Positions 1-6,104 of a stretch of 6,948 nucleotides of DNA are shown here, piece by piece (within the stretch, counting starts at the first letter, position 1; each line of letters opens with the position of its first letter). The notes below the pieces were generated by a model. The model was not told the origin of the DNA. It did not search any database and saw nothing but the letters and a program-made list of their open reading frames with translations. The position numbers were made by a program, and so were the translations under genes. The DNA lies in NCBI GenBank assembly GCA_034189755.1, contig JAXIHJ010000042.1, positions 1-6,948 on the forward strand, read 5' to 3'. Source of the DNA: JAXIHJ01 sp034189755 (GTDB taxonomy: Bacteria; Planctomycetota; Phycisphaerae; SM23-33).

Positions 1-40
1 CCTGAATGCGCCGCTTCAGCTCGGCGGCGGCGCATTCAGG
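1..40. repeat. Perfect 14-bp inverted repeat at the window edge
   Basis: Bases 1-14 (CCTGAATGCGCCGC) are the exact reverse complement of bases 27-40, with a 12-nt spacer. The repeat lies inside the coding frame of the first SPFH gene and begins exactly at the first base. It could be a real hairpin in the gene. It could also be a fold-back artefact at a contig end, in which case the residues encoded by the left arm are not genuine. Confidence 0.7.
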
Positions 41-852
41 AAGAAGCCGACAACCTCTCGCTTGGTGTGGAGATTACCTACGTCGGCATATTAGCCGTGC
101 ATCCGCCGCCGGAAGCGGCGCCGGCGTTCCAGGACGTGCTCAAGGCCGAACGCAAACAGGACCAGATGCGATACCAGGCCGAAGCCGAGGCCGCCGATAT
201 GCTGGCCGAGGTCGTAGGCGACCCGACTGAGGCGCTGAAGCTTGCCCTGTCGATCCGCACGCTGCAGGAATTGGAAGATTTGAGCAACCGCCGCGACGAC
301 CCGGCCGAACGTGCCGATATGCTTCGAGAGTACATCACTGTCGCAATGGGCGACCTGGTGGCGATTGAGCGGGAAATACAGCGTGAGCGGCTGCTCGGCC
401 AACTCAGGCCTGGCAAAACAACGCCGCGCCAGAAGCTGCGAGATGAGCATCAAAAACGCCTGGCGATTCTGAGTAGAATCCAGGCCGACCCGGCGGTGTT
501 CGATTATGCCGGCGCCATCGAAACCGCCCGTAAAGAGGCGGACGACCGTTTTCAACAGGCTGTCGGCTCGCCGGCCGCTCTCGTCGCCCAGGCACAGGCC
601 TATCGATGGCGACAGGAGCTTACCGAGCGGGCGAGGCTGGAGTCGTTCCGTCTGCAAATGCTCGCCTACCAGGCCGGCCCGCGAATCTACATGCTGGACC
701 GCTGGCTTGACGTCTGGGACGAGGCCCTGCCGAATATGGAAAAATACGTTCTCGGCATAGACCGGCGGCGAGTGGAACTTTGGCTGAACTGGGAACGCCA
801 GTCCGAGGCAATGGAACGCGTTACGTTCGAATCCGAAGACGCAGGCCGGTAG
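1..852 (+). CDS. HflK-like SPFH/band-7 protein, C-terminal part (5' end outside window)
   Basis: Seen: the frame is open from base 1 to a TAG at 850-852, giving 283 residues with no credible start, because the sequence is already inside a conserved domain. The GTG at 67 is an internal Val codon (LGVEITYVGI), not a start. Residues 12-54 (RIQEEAD, LGVEI, HPPPEAAPAF, DVLKAE) match the end of an SPFH domain of HflK type. Residues 65-185 are a charged, helix-prone insertion that E. coli HflK lacks. Residues 187-250 (LVAQAQAY, then RLQMLAYQAGPR, then RWLDVWDEALPNMEKYVLG) match the helical C-terminal part of HflK. Known: HflK is an inner-membrane protein that forms a periplasmic cage with HflC around the FtsH protease. 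Inferred: a membrane-scaffold subunit acting with the next two genes. The family call is firm; the exact role is not. The first ~26 bases may be unreliable because of an inverted repeat. Confidence 0.85.
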   Translation, partial: PECAASARRRRIQEEADNLSLGVEITYVGILAVHPPPEAAPAFQDVLKAERKQDQMRYQAEAEAADMLAEVVGDPTEALKLALSIRTLQELEDLSNRRDDPAERADMLREYITVAMGDLVAIEREIQRERLLGQLRPGKTTPRQKLRDEHQKRLAILSRIQADPAVFDYAGAIETARKEADDRFQQAVGSPAALVAQAQAYRWRQELTERARLESFRLQMLAYQAGPRIYMLDRWLDVWDEALPNMEKYVLGIDRRRVELWLNWERQSEAMERVTFESEDAGR

Positions 853-886
853 TTGCGCCCTGCGAAATCGCGTATCTGAATCGTAT

Positions 887-892
887 AGAGGA
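887..892 (+). promoter_or_regulatory. Ribosome binding site of the HflC-like gene
   Basis: AGAGGA lies 8 nt before the ATG at 901, a normal Shine-Dalgarno spacing, and it supports that start. The 48-nt gap after the upstream stop shows no clear terminator or promoter. Confidence 0.65.
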
Positions 893-900
893 ACGAAGTT

Positions 901-1830
901 ATGAAAAAACACACGGGAGTGGTAATTCTGGCGGTGCTGGTGGTGGCGGCGCTGCTGGTCAGTACGGTCGCCTACAAGGTGGAGTTCACGGAATACGCGT
1001 TGATCAAGCGGTTCGGCGCGACGAACAGGGTTATTGTTCCGGCGGAGGCCGGGCTGAAATTCAAATGGCCCTGGCCGGTCGAGAAACTCATTCGCTACGA
1101 CGCACGCACGTTCCTCTTTGAGGACACCTCCAACGAGGTCGCAACGCGCGACAAGCAGAACATCCTGCTGACGCTGTACTGCGCCTGGCGGATCGACGAC
1201 GTCAGGAGGTTCCAAAGTTCCATCGAGACCGTCAAGGCCAGTCAGGAAGCCCTCCGCGCGCTGCTGCAAAGCGCCAAGAGCGACGTCGTGGGCCTGCACA
1301 ACATGGAAGACTTCGTCAACACCGACCCCGGTAAGATGATAATTCCGGAGATCGAGCGGAAAATCCTTGAATCGGTTCACGAACGGGCCATGACCGATTA
1401 CGGCGCAGAGGTGGTTCGCGTCGGCATTAAGAGTCTGGCGCTGCCTGAGACGGTCAGTGCTACGGTGATTGACGCGATGAAGGAAGAGCGACAGCTTGAT
1501 ATTCGCATGTTCGAGTCGGCAGGCGAGGCGCAGGCGACGGCCATTCGTGAACGGGCCGAGGCCGCCAGGGATCAGATTATCGCCTTCGCCGAACGCAAAG
1601 CCGCCGAAATCCGCGCCGAAGGCGACCGCGCGGCGGCGAAATACTATAAGGAATTCGCAAAGAACGAGCAGCTTAGCATGTTCCTTCGCAGCCTGGAGTC
1701 GCTGAAGAAGGAGTTGGCCTCCAAGGCCACCATCATACTGGACGGCTCGGAAATTCCGGCTGTGAAGTTCTTTCACGAAGGCCCGTCGGTGAAAAACCTC
1801 TCCGGCAAAAGCGCCGCTGCGGACAAGTAA
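901..1830 (+). CDS. hflC: HflC-like SPFH/band-7 membrane protein
   Basis: Seen: 309 residues, close to the 334 of E. coli HflC. A short basic N-terminus (MKKH) is followed by one membrane helix at about 5-24. An SPFH domain covers about 25-195, with EYALIKRFG at 31-39, PAEAGLKFKWPWPVEK at 47-62, DARTFLF at 67-73, and TRDKQNILLTLYCAWRIDD at 82-100. From 193 (MKEERQLDI) a long Ala/Glu/Arg coiled coil leads to the HflC-type signature EIRAEGDRAAAKYYKEF (236-252) and FLRSLESLKK (261-270), then an ILDGSEIPAVKFF end. Known: HflC pairs with HflK and modulates FtsH proteolysis from the periplasmic side. Inferred: N-terminus in the cytoplasm and the bulk of the protein outside it, assembling with the flanking HflK-like proteins. 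No FtsH gene is in view. The symbol reflects family membership; true orthology is uncertain. Confidence 0.88.
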   Translation: MKKHTGVVILAVLVVAALLVSTVAYKVEFTEYALIKRFGATNRVIVPAEAGLKFKWPWPVEKLIRYDARTFLFEDTSNEVATRDKQNILLTLYCAWRIDDVRRFQSSIETVKASQEALRALLQSAKSDVVGLHNMEDFVNTDPGKMIIPEIERKILESVHERAMTDYGAEVVRVGIKSLALPETVSATVIDAMKEERQLDIRMFESAGEAQATAIRERAEAARDQIIAFAERKAAEIRAEGDRAAAKYYKEFAKNEQLSMFLRSLESLKKELASKATIILDGSEIPAVKFFHEGPSVKNLSGKSAAADK

Positions 1831-1846
1831 CCCCGGCTTATGATGC

Positions 1847-1850
1847 GGAG
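1847..1850 (+). promoter_or_regulatory. Ribosome binding site of the second HflK-like gene
   Basis: GGAG lies 8 nt before the ATG at 1859, inside the 28-nt gap after the HflC-like stop. It supports this start, which leaves a 37-residue charged leader before the membrane helix. Confidence 0.65.
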
Positions 1851-1858
1851 CAAGCACT

Positions 1859-3217
1859 ATGGCTAAAGACTCGAATGATCACGATTCCCGGCACCGCAGG
1901 CCGGTCGAGGCGGCGGGCGTGCAGGTTGATCCGGCCGGCGAAAGCCTGGCCGACGCATTGCGCGTCAGCTTCCGATTGTTGACGGTTATTATGATCGGCG
2001 TGTCGATAGCGTTTTTGGCGACCGGCATCAGGTTCATAGAGCCGCAGGAAGTCGGCGTCAAGAAGCTCTTCGGCCGAGTTACAAGCGTGGCCGAAGAGGG
2101 CCTGGCCTATACCTGGCCGTTCCCCATCGGCGAGATTGACATTGTCAGCACTAAAGAGCAGTCATTGGTTGTGGATGATTTCTGGATGCATGAAACCGCT
2201 GCCGACAAAACCAAAGACCTGCTGTCGCGTCGGGTTTCAGGTGAGGGGCTTCGCCCGATCTGGGACGGGGCGCTGCTGACGGGCGATCGAGGCCTGCTGC
2301 ACGTGAGGCTGACGTGTACTTACATGGTTCACAATGCCGTGGATTTCCGGCGGCACGTCGGCAGCAAGTACGTTACGCAGGCCCCCGTAACGCAAAGCGA
2401 TGTAACGGTGGACCCGAAAATCGAGGTTATCCGCTCGGCAGTCTGCAAGGCTGCGATTCGCGCCGCCGCGACACGGACGGTGGACGGCTTGCAGCGGACC
2501 GAACGCGACGCCTTTGCCGCTGATGTGCTTCGCCTGGCACAAGACGAGCTGGACGGAATCGGCTCCGGCCTGAGGATCAACAAGGTGCTGTTGACCAGCA
2601 CGACCTGGCCGCTGAGGGCGCTGCCGGCTTACAGCCAGGCGCAGACGGCTGTCAGCAAGGCCGAAAAACTCAAGTACGCCGCCATGAGCGAGGCTGAAAA
2701 AACACTTAACGACGCAGCAGGCCCCAACTATCGAAAGCTCGTCGGCGATCCGAGCCGGTTCAGCCGGTCCGAACGGTACGACGCCGCCGAGCCGTATGAT
2801 CTTATCGGACAATACGAAAAGGCACGGGCCTCAGCCGATACGGCCGAGGCCGATGACCTGCTGAAGCAAATCGACCGTATTCTTCTGAGCAGCACCACCG
2901 GCGGTGAGGCCAGCCAGGTTCTCGCCGAGGCCAAAAGCTATCAGACCGAGGTCCGTGAACGAGTCAAGAGCCGGGCTGACCGGTTCAACGAGTTGTTGCC
3001 GGAGTATCGAAAAAACAAACAGTTCATGCTCCATCGGCTTTGGGCGGTGGCGCGCGAGGAAATTCTCAGCGCCGCACAGGTCGAGAAGATATACTTCCCG
3101 CCGGGCAAGGGCAAAACCGTCTACCGGATCAAACGTCCACAGGCAATAGCGGATGAAATACTTCGCCAGCGCCTGAAAGTCGAAAAGCAGAAGGAAACCG
3201 AAGACAAATCCAGGTAA
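1859..3217 (+). CDS. hflK: HflK-like SPFH/band-7 membrane protein, second copy
   Basis: Seen: 452 residues, versus 419 in E. coli HflK. A hydrophilic leader (1-37) precedes one membrane helix at about 38-58 (LLTVIMIGVSIAFLATGI). The SPFH domain runs from about 60 to 275, with EPQEVGVKKLFGRV (61-74) and the HflK-type motif GALLTGDRGLLHVRL (137-151), corresponding to the LTGD.NIV region of HflK. A region that E. coli HflK lacks lies at about 286-350. The C-terminal HflK helices return with VLAEAKSYQTEV (354-365), RADRFNELLPEYRKN (372-386) and RLWAVAREEIL (393-403), then AQVEKIYFPP and a Lys/Glu-rich tail. Known: HflK forms an HflK-HflC cage with FtsH. Inferred: third subunit of the SPFH set encoded here. 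It and the partial first gene share architecture, including a VGDP motif at the start of each insertion, so an old duplication is likely. Which of the two is the HflK orthologue cannot be decided here. Confidence 0.87.
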   Translation: MAKDSNDHDSRHRRPVEAAGVQVDPAGESLADALRVSFRLLTVIMIGVSIAFLATGIRFIEPQEVGVKKLFGRVTSVAEEGLAYTWPFPIGEIDIVSTKEQSLVVDDFWMHETAADKTKDLLSRRVSGEGLRPIWDGALLTGDRGLLHVRLTCTYMVHNAVDFRRHVGSKYVTQAPVTQSDVTVDPKIEVIRSAVCKAAIRAAATRTVDGLQRTERDAFAADVLRLAQDELDGIGSGLRINKVLLTSTTWPLRALPAYSQAQTAVSKAEKLKYAAMSEAEKTLNDAAGPNYRKLVGDPSRFSRSERYDAAEPYDLIGQYEKARASADTAEADDLLKQIDRILLSSTTGGEASQVLAEAKSYQTEVRERVKSRADRFNELLPEYRKNKQFMLHRLWAVAREEILSAAQVEKIYFPPGKGKTVYRIKRPQAIADEILRQRLKVEKQKETEDKSR

Positions 3218-3247
3218 TCCCGTTCGGCGCGCGGTTTCGGCGCGTCT

Positions 3248-3251
3248 AGAG
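3248..3251 (+). promoter_or_regulatory. Weak ribosome binding site that favours the ABC ATPase start at 3259
   Basis: AGAG ends 7 nt before the ATG at 3259, but only 1 nt before the alternative in-frame ATG at 3253. An in-frame TAG at 3247-3249 rules out any earlier start. The spacing therefore favours 3259. The surrounding gap also carries two copies of TTCGGCGCG (3223-3231 and 3236-3244), with no obvious role. Confidence 0.45.
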
Positions 3252-3258
3252 AATGCAG

Positions 3259-4470
3259 ATGGTTCAAACAGACCCGGCGGTGATCTCGGCTGTGAAGGTT
3301 TCAAAAACCTTTCGCGACTTTTGGCTTCGCGAAAAGGTTACAGCCGTGCAGGAACTGGACCTGGAAATCGGGGCGAACGAGGTATTCGGATTGCTGGGGC
3401 CGAACGGTTCCGGCAAGACCACCATGCTGAAGATGATTCTGGGGCTGCTGTTTCCGACCCGCGGGCGGATTGCAGTGTTCGGCAGGCCGCCCACGGACGT
3501 GGTGGTCAAATCGCGGATAGGCTTCCTGCCGGAAGAATCGTATCTGTATCCTTTTCTGGATGCGACCGAGACGCTGGACTATTACGGGCGGCTGTTTCGC
3601 TTGCCGGCCAGGCAGCGGCGCCGACGCATCGAAATGCTGCTTGATATGGTCGGCCTGAAGAGCGTCGCCTATCGCCGCGTGGGCGAGTATTCCAAAGGCA
3701 TGCAGCGGCGGATCGGCCTGGCCCAGGCGCTGATTAACGACCCCGACCTGCTTATACTCGATGAGCCTACCAGTGGGCTTGACCCCATCGGAACGAAACA
3801 GATAAAGGATCTAATCCGCACGCTCGGCGAGCGAGGCAAAACGGTGTTGCTGTCCAGTCATCTGCTGGCCGACGTCGAAGATGTCTGCGACCGCGTGTGC
3901 ATTCTGTACGCAGGCAGGCAGCGATCGCTGGGCAAGGTCAACGAGCTGCTGGGCCGGCAAGCTTACACGCAACTGACCACAGAGCAACTGGATGCGGCGA
4001 TGGTGGAGCGGGTTCGGACGATGCTGGAGGCGGCCGGCAGAGAAATTATCGACGTGGCCACGCCGCGAGACAAGCTCGAGGACCTTTTCCTCCGAATCGT
4101 GCAACAGGCCCAGGAAAAACGCGACGAGGCCGGTGGCGTGGTTGTCGGCGGCGAGGTCGCCGAGTTTTTACGTGCCGGTCCGGCCGATCTCGGCAGGGCG
4201 GTCATCGAGCAGTTGGTCTCGGCCGCTCCGCACGTCGACGCGCCGCCGCAAGACAAACCTCCTGCCGAAACCGCCGCCACCAAGGACGAACCGGCAGGCC
4301 GGGTGCTGGAAGAGCTGGTTGCGCCCACCAAGCCGGACCGGCCCGAAAGGCGCCCCGGCCGGCCTAAACCACCCGCCCCAAGGCCCGCACGCCGGGCAGA
4401 TCCGGTTGATCAGAAAATTATCGATGATCTGGTGAACGACGGGTCCGAGGCGGGCCGGGAGGATCACTGA
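3259..4470 (+). CDS. ABC transporter ATP-binding protein with extended C-terminal tail
   Basis: Seen: 403 residues from ATG 3259; an ATG two codons upstream at 3253 is also possible, but too close to the ribosome site. Residues below are numbered from 3253. Walker A is GPNGSGKTT (49-57). The Q-loop reads FLPEES (91-96), with Glu at the usual Gln position. The signature is YSKGMQRR (146-153), Walker B and catalytic Glu are LLILDEPTSGLDP (166-177), and the H-loop is SSH (201-203). The nucleotide-binding domain ends near 235. A region at 240-290 resembles the C-terminal part of DrrA/CcmA-type exporter ATPases. Residues 290-405 form a Pro/Ala/Arg/Lys-rich, probably disordered tail ending in an acidic segment with DQKIIDDLVND. 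Known: this family powers ABC-2 exporters from the cytoplasmic face. Inferred: partner of the permease whose start follows 3 nt after its stop. The substrate is unknown. Confidence 0.92.
   Translation: MVQTDPAVISAVKVSKTFRDFWLREKVTAVQELDLEIGANEVFGLLGPNGSGKTTMLKMILGLLFPTRGRIAVFGRPPTDVVVKSRIGFLPEESYLYPFLDATETLDYYGRLFRLPARQRRRRIEMLLDMVGLKSVAYRRVGEYSKGMQRRIGLAQALINDPDLLILDEPTSGLDPIGTKQIKDLIRTLGERGKTVLLSSHLLADVEDVCDRVCILYAGRQRSLGKVNELLGRQAYTQLTTEQLDAAMVERVRTMLEAAGREIIDVATPRDKLEDLFLRIVQQAQEKRDEAGGVVVGGEVAEFLRAGPADLGRAVIEQLVSAAPHVDAPPQDKPPAETAATKDEPAGRVLEELVAPTKPDRPERRPGRPKPPAPRPARRADPVDQKIIDDLVNDGSEAGREDH
4457..4462 (+). promoter_or_regulatory. Ribosome binding site of the permease, inside the ATPase gene
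   Basis: GGGAGG lies within the last codons of the ATPase gene, 11 nt before the permease ATG at 4474. This arrangement suggests translational coupling, so that the two transporter subunits are made in step. Confidence 0.6.
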
Positions 4471-4473
4471 CCG

Positions 4474-6093
4474 ATGCGAAGCATCTGGGCCGTCACCAGA
4501 TATACCTTTGCCCAATGCCTGAGGATGAAGGTGGCGGGGCTGTTCATCGTCCTGCTGGCGGTAGCCCTGTCCGCAATGCCGTTCATGATGAAAGGCGACG
4601 GCACACTCGCCGGGCGAATCAGGACATTCCTGGCTTACAGCACGTCCGTGGTGAACCTCCTGCTGAGCCTGGTGACGGTGTTCCTCGCCGTCGCCGTCGT
4701 CAGCGACGACGTTCGCAAAAAGCAGATATTCACGGTCGTCACCAAGCCGCTAGCCCGCTGGCAGTACATCATCGGGCGATGGTGCGGCGTCGTACTGCTG
4801 AACGTGGTGTTGCTGGCGATTGCCGCAACGGTAATCTACGCGGTGGCGCAGTATCTGCGCAGCGGTGAAACGCTGAATGCCAACGACCGCCGCGCCGTCG
4901 AGACGGAAATTTTTACGGCCCGAGATCGCATCTCGCCGACACCGTTCGATACGGCCCCATTCGTTAAACGAAGAATCGACCGCCTGAAGGAGCAGGGCCA
5001 ATACGAACCTGCGGTCGAGACGTATATGGCGCAGAAGAGGCTTAACCACCAGCAGGCCCAGGCCCAACTGGCTGCTGAAATCAATAAGCAGATTACCGAG
5101 CAGATGCAGTCGGCCGGGCCGGGTCGCTCGCTGCGATGGCGCTTCAGCGGCGTGGACACAACCGGCAGCGAGACATACGGCAAGGGTGAACTGCTGAATG
5201 TAAATCACAAGGCGCGCCTGGCCCGAATCCGCACCGAAGCGGCTGTGCTTGGTCGCCTGGTATTCGACGGGCCGGTCCGAATCAGCGGCATGGACGGGCG
5301 GGTGCGACGCCTTGCCGACAGCAGCTTCGACGTGTTGTTTTCTCAGGAAGACGCTTTGCGCGGCGGGTTTGCGAAATTCACCCCGGGCCGGAAGGTTGAC
5401 ATCGTTGTCGATCCGACCATCCAGATTGTTTATAAGGCGTCTCCGGCTACCAGGCTGCCGGACAGTATCGTCCGCAGCGCGTGGCACGTGTGGAATCCCA
5501 CGACAGGGCTGTATTATCAGGATTCACGCACCGACTCGTCGAAAATACCGGCTACACTGACGGTCTCGGCCCGGTTGGTGGACCAGGCCGGCCGAACCGA
5601 GGTGCGTTTCATCAACCTGACGCGCGCCAGCGTAACTATCCTGAACGACGACGTCGCCGTGCTCTACCAGATTGGCGGCTTTGAGTGGAATTTCATTCGA
5701 GGGGTGCTGATGATCTTGTTTAACCTGATTTTTTTGGCGGCGCTGGGTGTTTTTGCCGGCAGCTTTCTGTCGTTTTCCGTCGGCTGCCTTTTAGTGCTCT
5801 GCGGGCTGCTGCCGTTTGCGGTAGCCAGAGAGTTTCTGATTGATGCAGTGAAGCTTCGAGCCGGAAGCGACGCCATGGTCTGGCTGGGGCATTACACCGT
5901 AAAGATAATGGCGGTGTTACTGCCCGACCTGGGCCGGATGTCGCCGGCTAATACGTTGGTGGACGGTATGAATATAGCCTGGGCTACCGTTGGCGAAGCG
6001 GCGGCCGTATCGATCGGCGTGCGGGCGATGTTGATCCTGGCCGCCGGCTGCTGGATTTTCCACAGACGAGAATTGGCCCGCGTTCAGATTTAG
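4474..6093 (+). CDS. ABC-2 type transporter permease with large extracytoplasmic domain
   Basis: Seen: 539 residues. Predicted membrane helices by eye are about 19-38, 54-77, 103-126, 407-430, 433-451 and 507-527. Between helices 2 and 3 is a cytoplasmic segment, RKKQIFTVVTKPLARWQYIIGR (split around 81-102), typical of ABC-2 permeases. Residues 127-405 form a large loop that topology places outside the cytoplasm. Its first part is charged and helical (about 135-215) and its second looks beta-rich (about 220-400). The C-terminus (HRRELARVQI) is basic and cytoplasmic. Known: ABC-2 permeases form the membrane channel of exporters and pair with ATPases like the one just upstream. A half-transporter usually has six helices, as here, in roughly 250-400 residues; the extra length is the insert. 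Inferred: an export or envelope-remodelling role. I cannot name the substrate from sequence. Confidence 0.88.
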   Translation: MRSIWAVTRYTFAQCLRMKVAGLFIVLLAVALSAMPFMMKGDGTLAGRIRTFLAYSTSVVNLLLSLVTVFLAVAVVSDDVRKKQIFTVVTKPLARWQYIIGRWCGVVLLNVVLLAIAATVIYAVAQYLRSGETLNANDRRAVETEIFTARDRISPTPFDTAPFVKRRIDRLKEQGQYEPAVETYMAQKRLNHQQAQAQLAAEINKQITEQMQSAGPGRSLRWRFSGVDTTGSETYGKGELLNVNHKARLARIRTEAAVLGRLVFDGPVRISGMDGRVRRLADSSFDVLFSQEDALRGGFAKFTPGRKVDIVVDPTIQIVYKASPATRLPDSIVRSAWHVWNPTTGLYYQDSRTDSSKIPATLTVSARLVDQAGRTEVRFINLTRASVTILNDDVAVLYQIGGFEWNFIRGVLMILFNLIFLAALGVFAGSFLSFSVGCLLVLCGLLPFAVAREFLIDAVKLRAGSDAMVWLGHYTVKIMAVLLPDLGRMSPANTLVDGMNIAWATVGEAAAVSIGVRAMLILAAGCWIFHRRELARVQI

Positions 6094-6096
6094 GAG
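6092..6096 (+). promoter_or_regulatory. Ribosome binding site overlapping the permease stop codon
   Basis: AGGAG lies 8 nt before the ATG at 6105 and shares two bases with the permease TAG stop (6091-6093). It fixes the start of the last gene and ties its translation to the permease. Confidence 0.7.
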
Positions 6097-6104
6097 CGGA
6101 TTTA

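Noticed and set aside
67..69. GTG as a start for the first gene
   Set aside because: The reading frame is open upstream to base 1, and the GTG encodes Val within a conserved SPFH stretch, so it is internal.
91..1857. A 588-codon open frame on the minus strand
   Set aside because: It lies antisense to two clear SPFH genes. Its translation is low in recognisable motifs and is explained by the GC-rich codon pattern of the plus strand, which suppresses stops in the opposite frame.
1..3217. Flotillin or stomatin assignment for the SPFH genes
   Set aside because: The HflC-type EIRAEGDRAAAKYYKEF and RSLESL sequences, and the HflK-type LTGD and LLPEYRKN sequences, point to the HflK/HflC branch.
3218..3258. 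Possible promoter or terminator between SPFH and ABC genes
   Set aside because: The gap is only about 40 nt, with no -10/-35 pair and no stem followed by a T run. Only a 9-bp direct repeat (TTCGGCGCG) and a weak ribosome site are visible.
3897..4367. A 156-codon open frame on the plus strand overlapping the ATPase
   Set aside because: It is a frame-shifted shadow of the ATPase tail. It is Gly/Arg-rich with no motif, while the ATPase frame continues without interruption.
4695..4711. Hairpin with 7-bp arms CGTCGTC/GACGACG and a 3-nt loop
   Set aside because: It falls inside permease coding sequence (VVSDDV) and has no following T run. Short GC-rich palindromes are expected by chance at this composition.
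4750..5487. A 245-codon open frame on the minus strand inside the permease
   Set aside because: It is antisense to well-supported coding sequence, has no ribosome site or family resemblance, and runs through the permease's ABC-2 helix and domain pattern.
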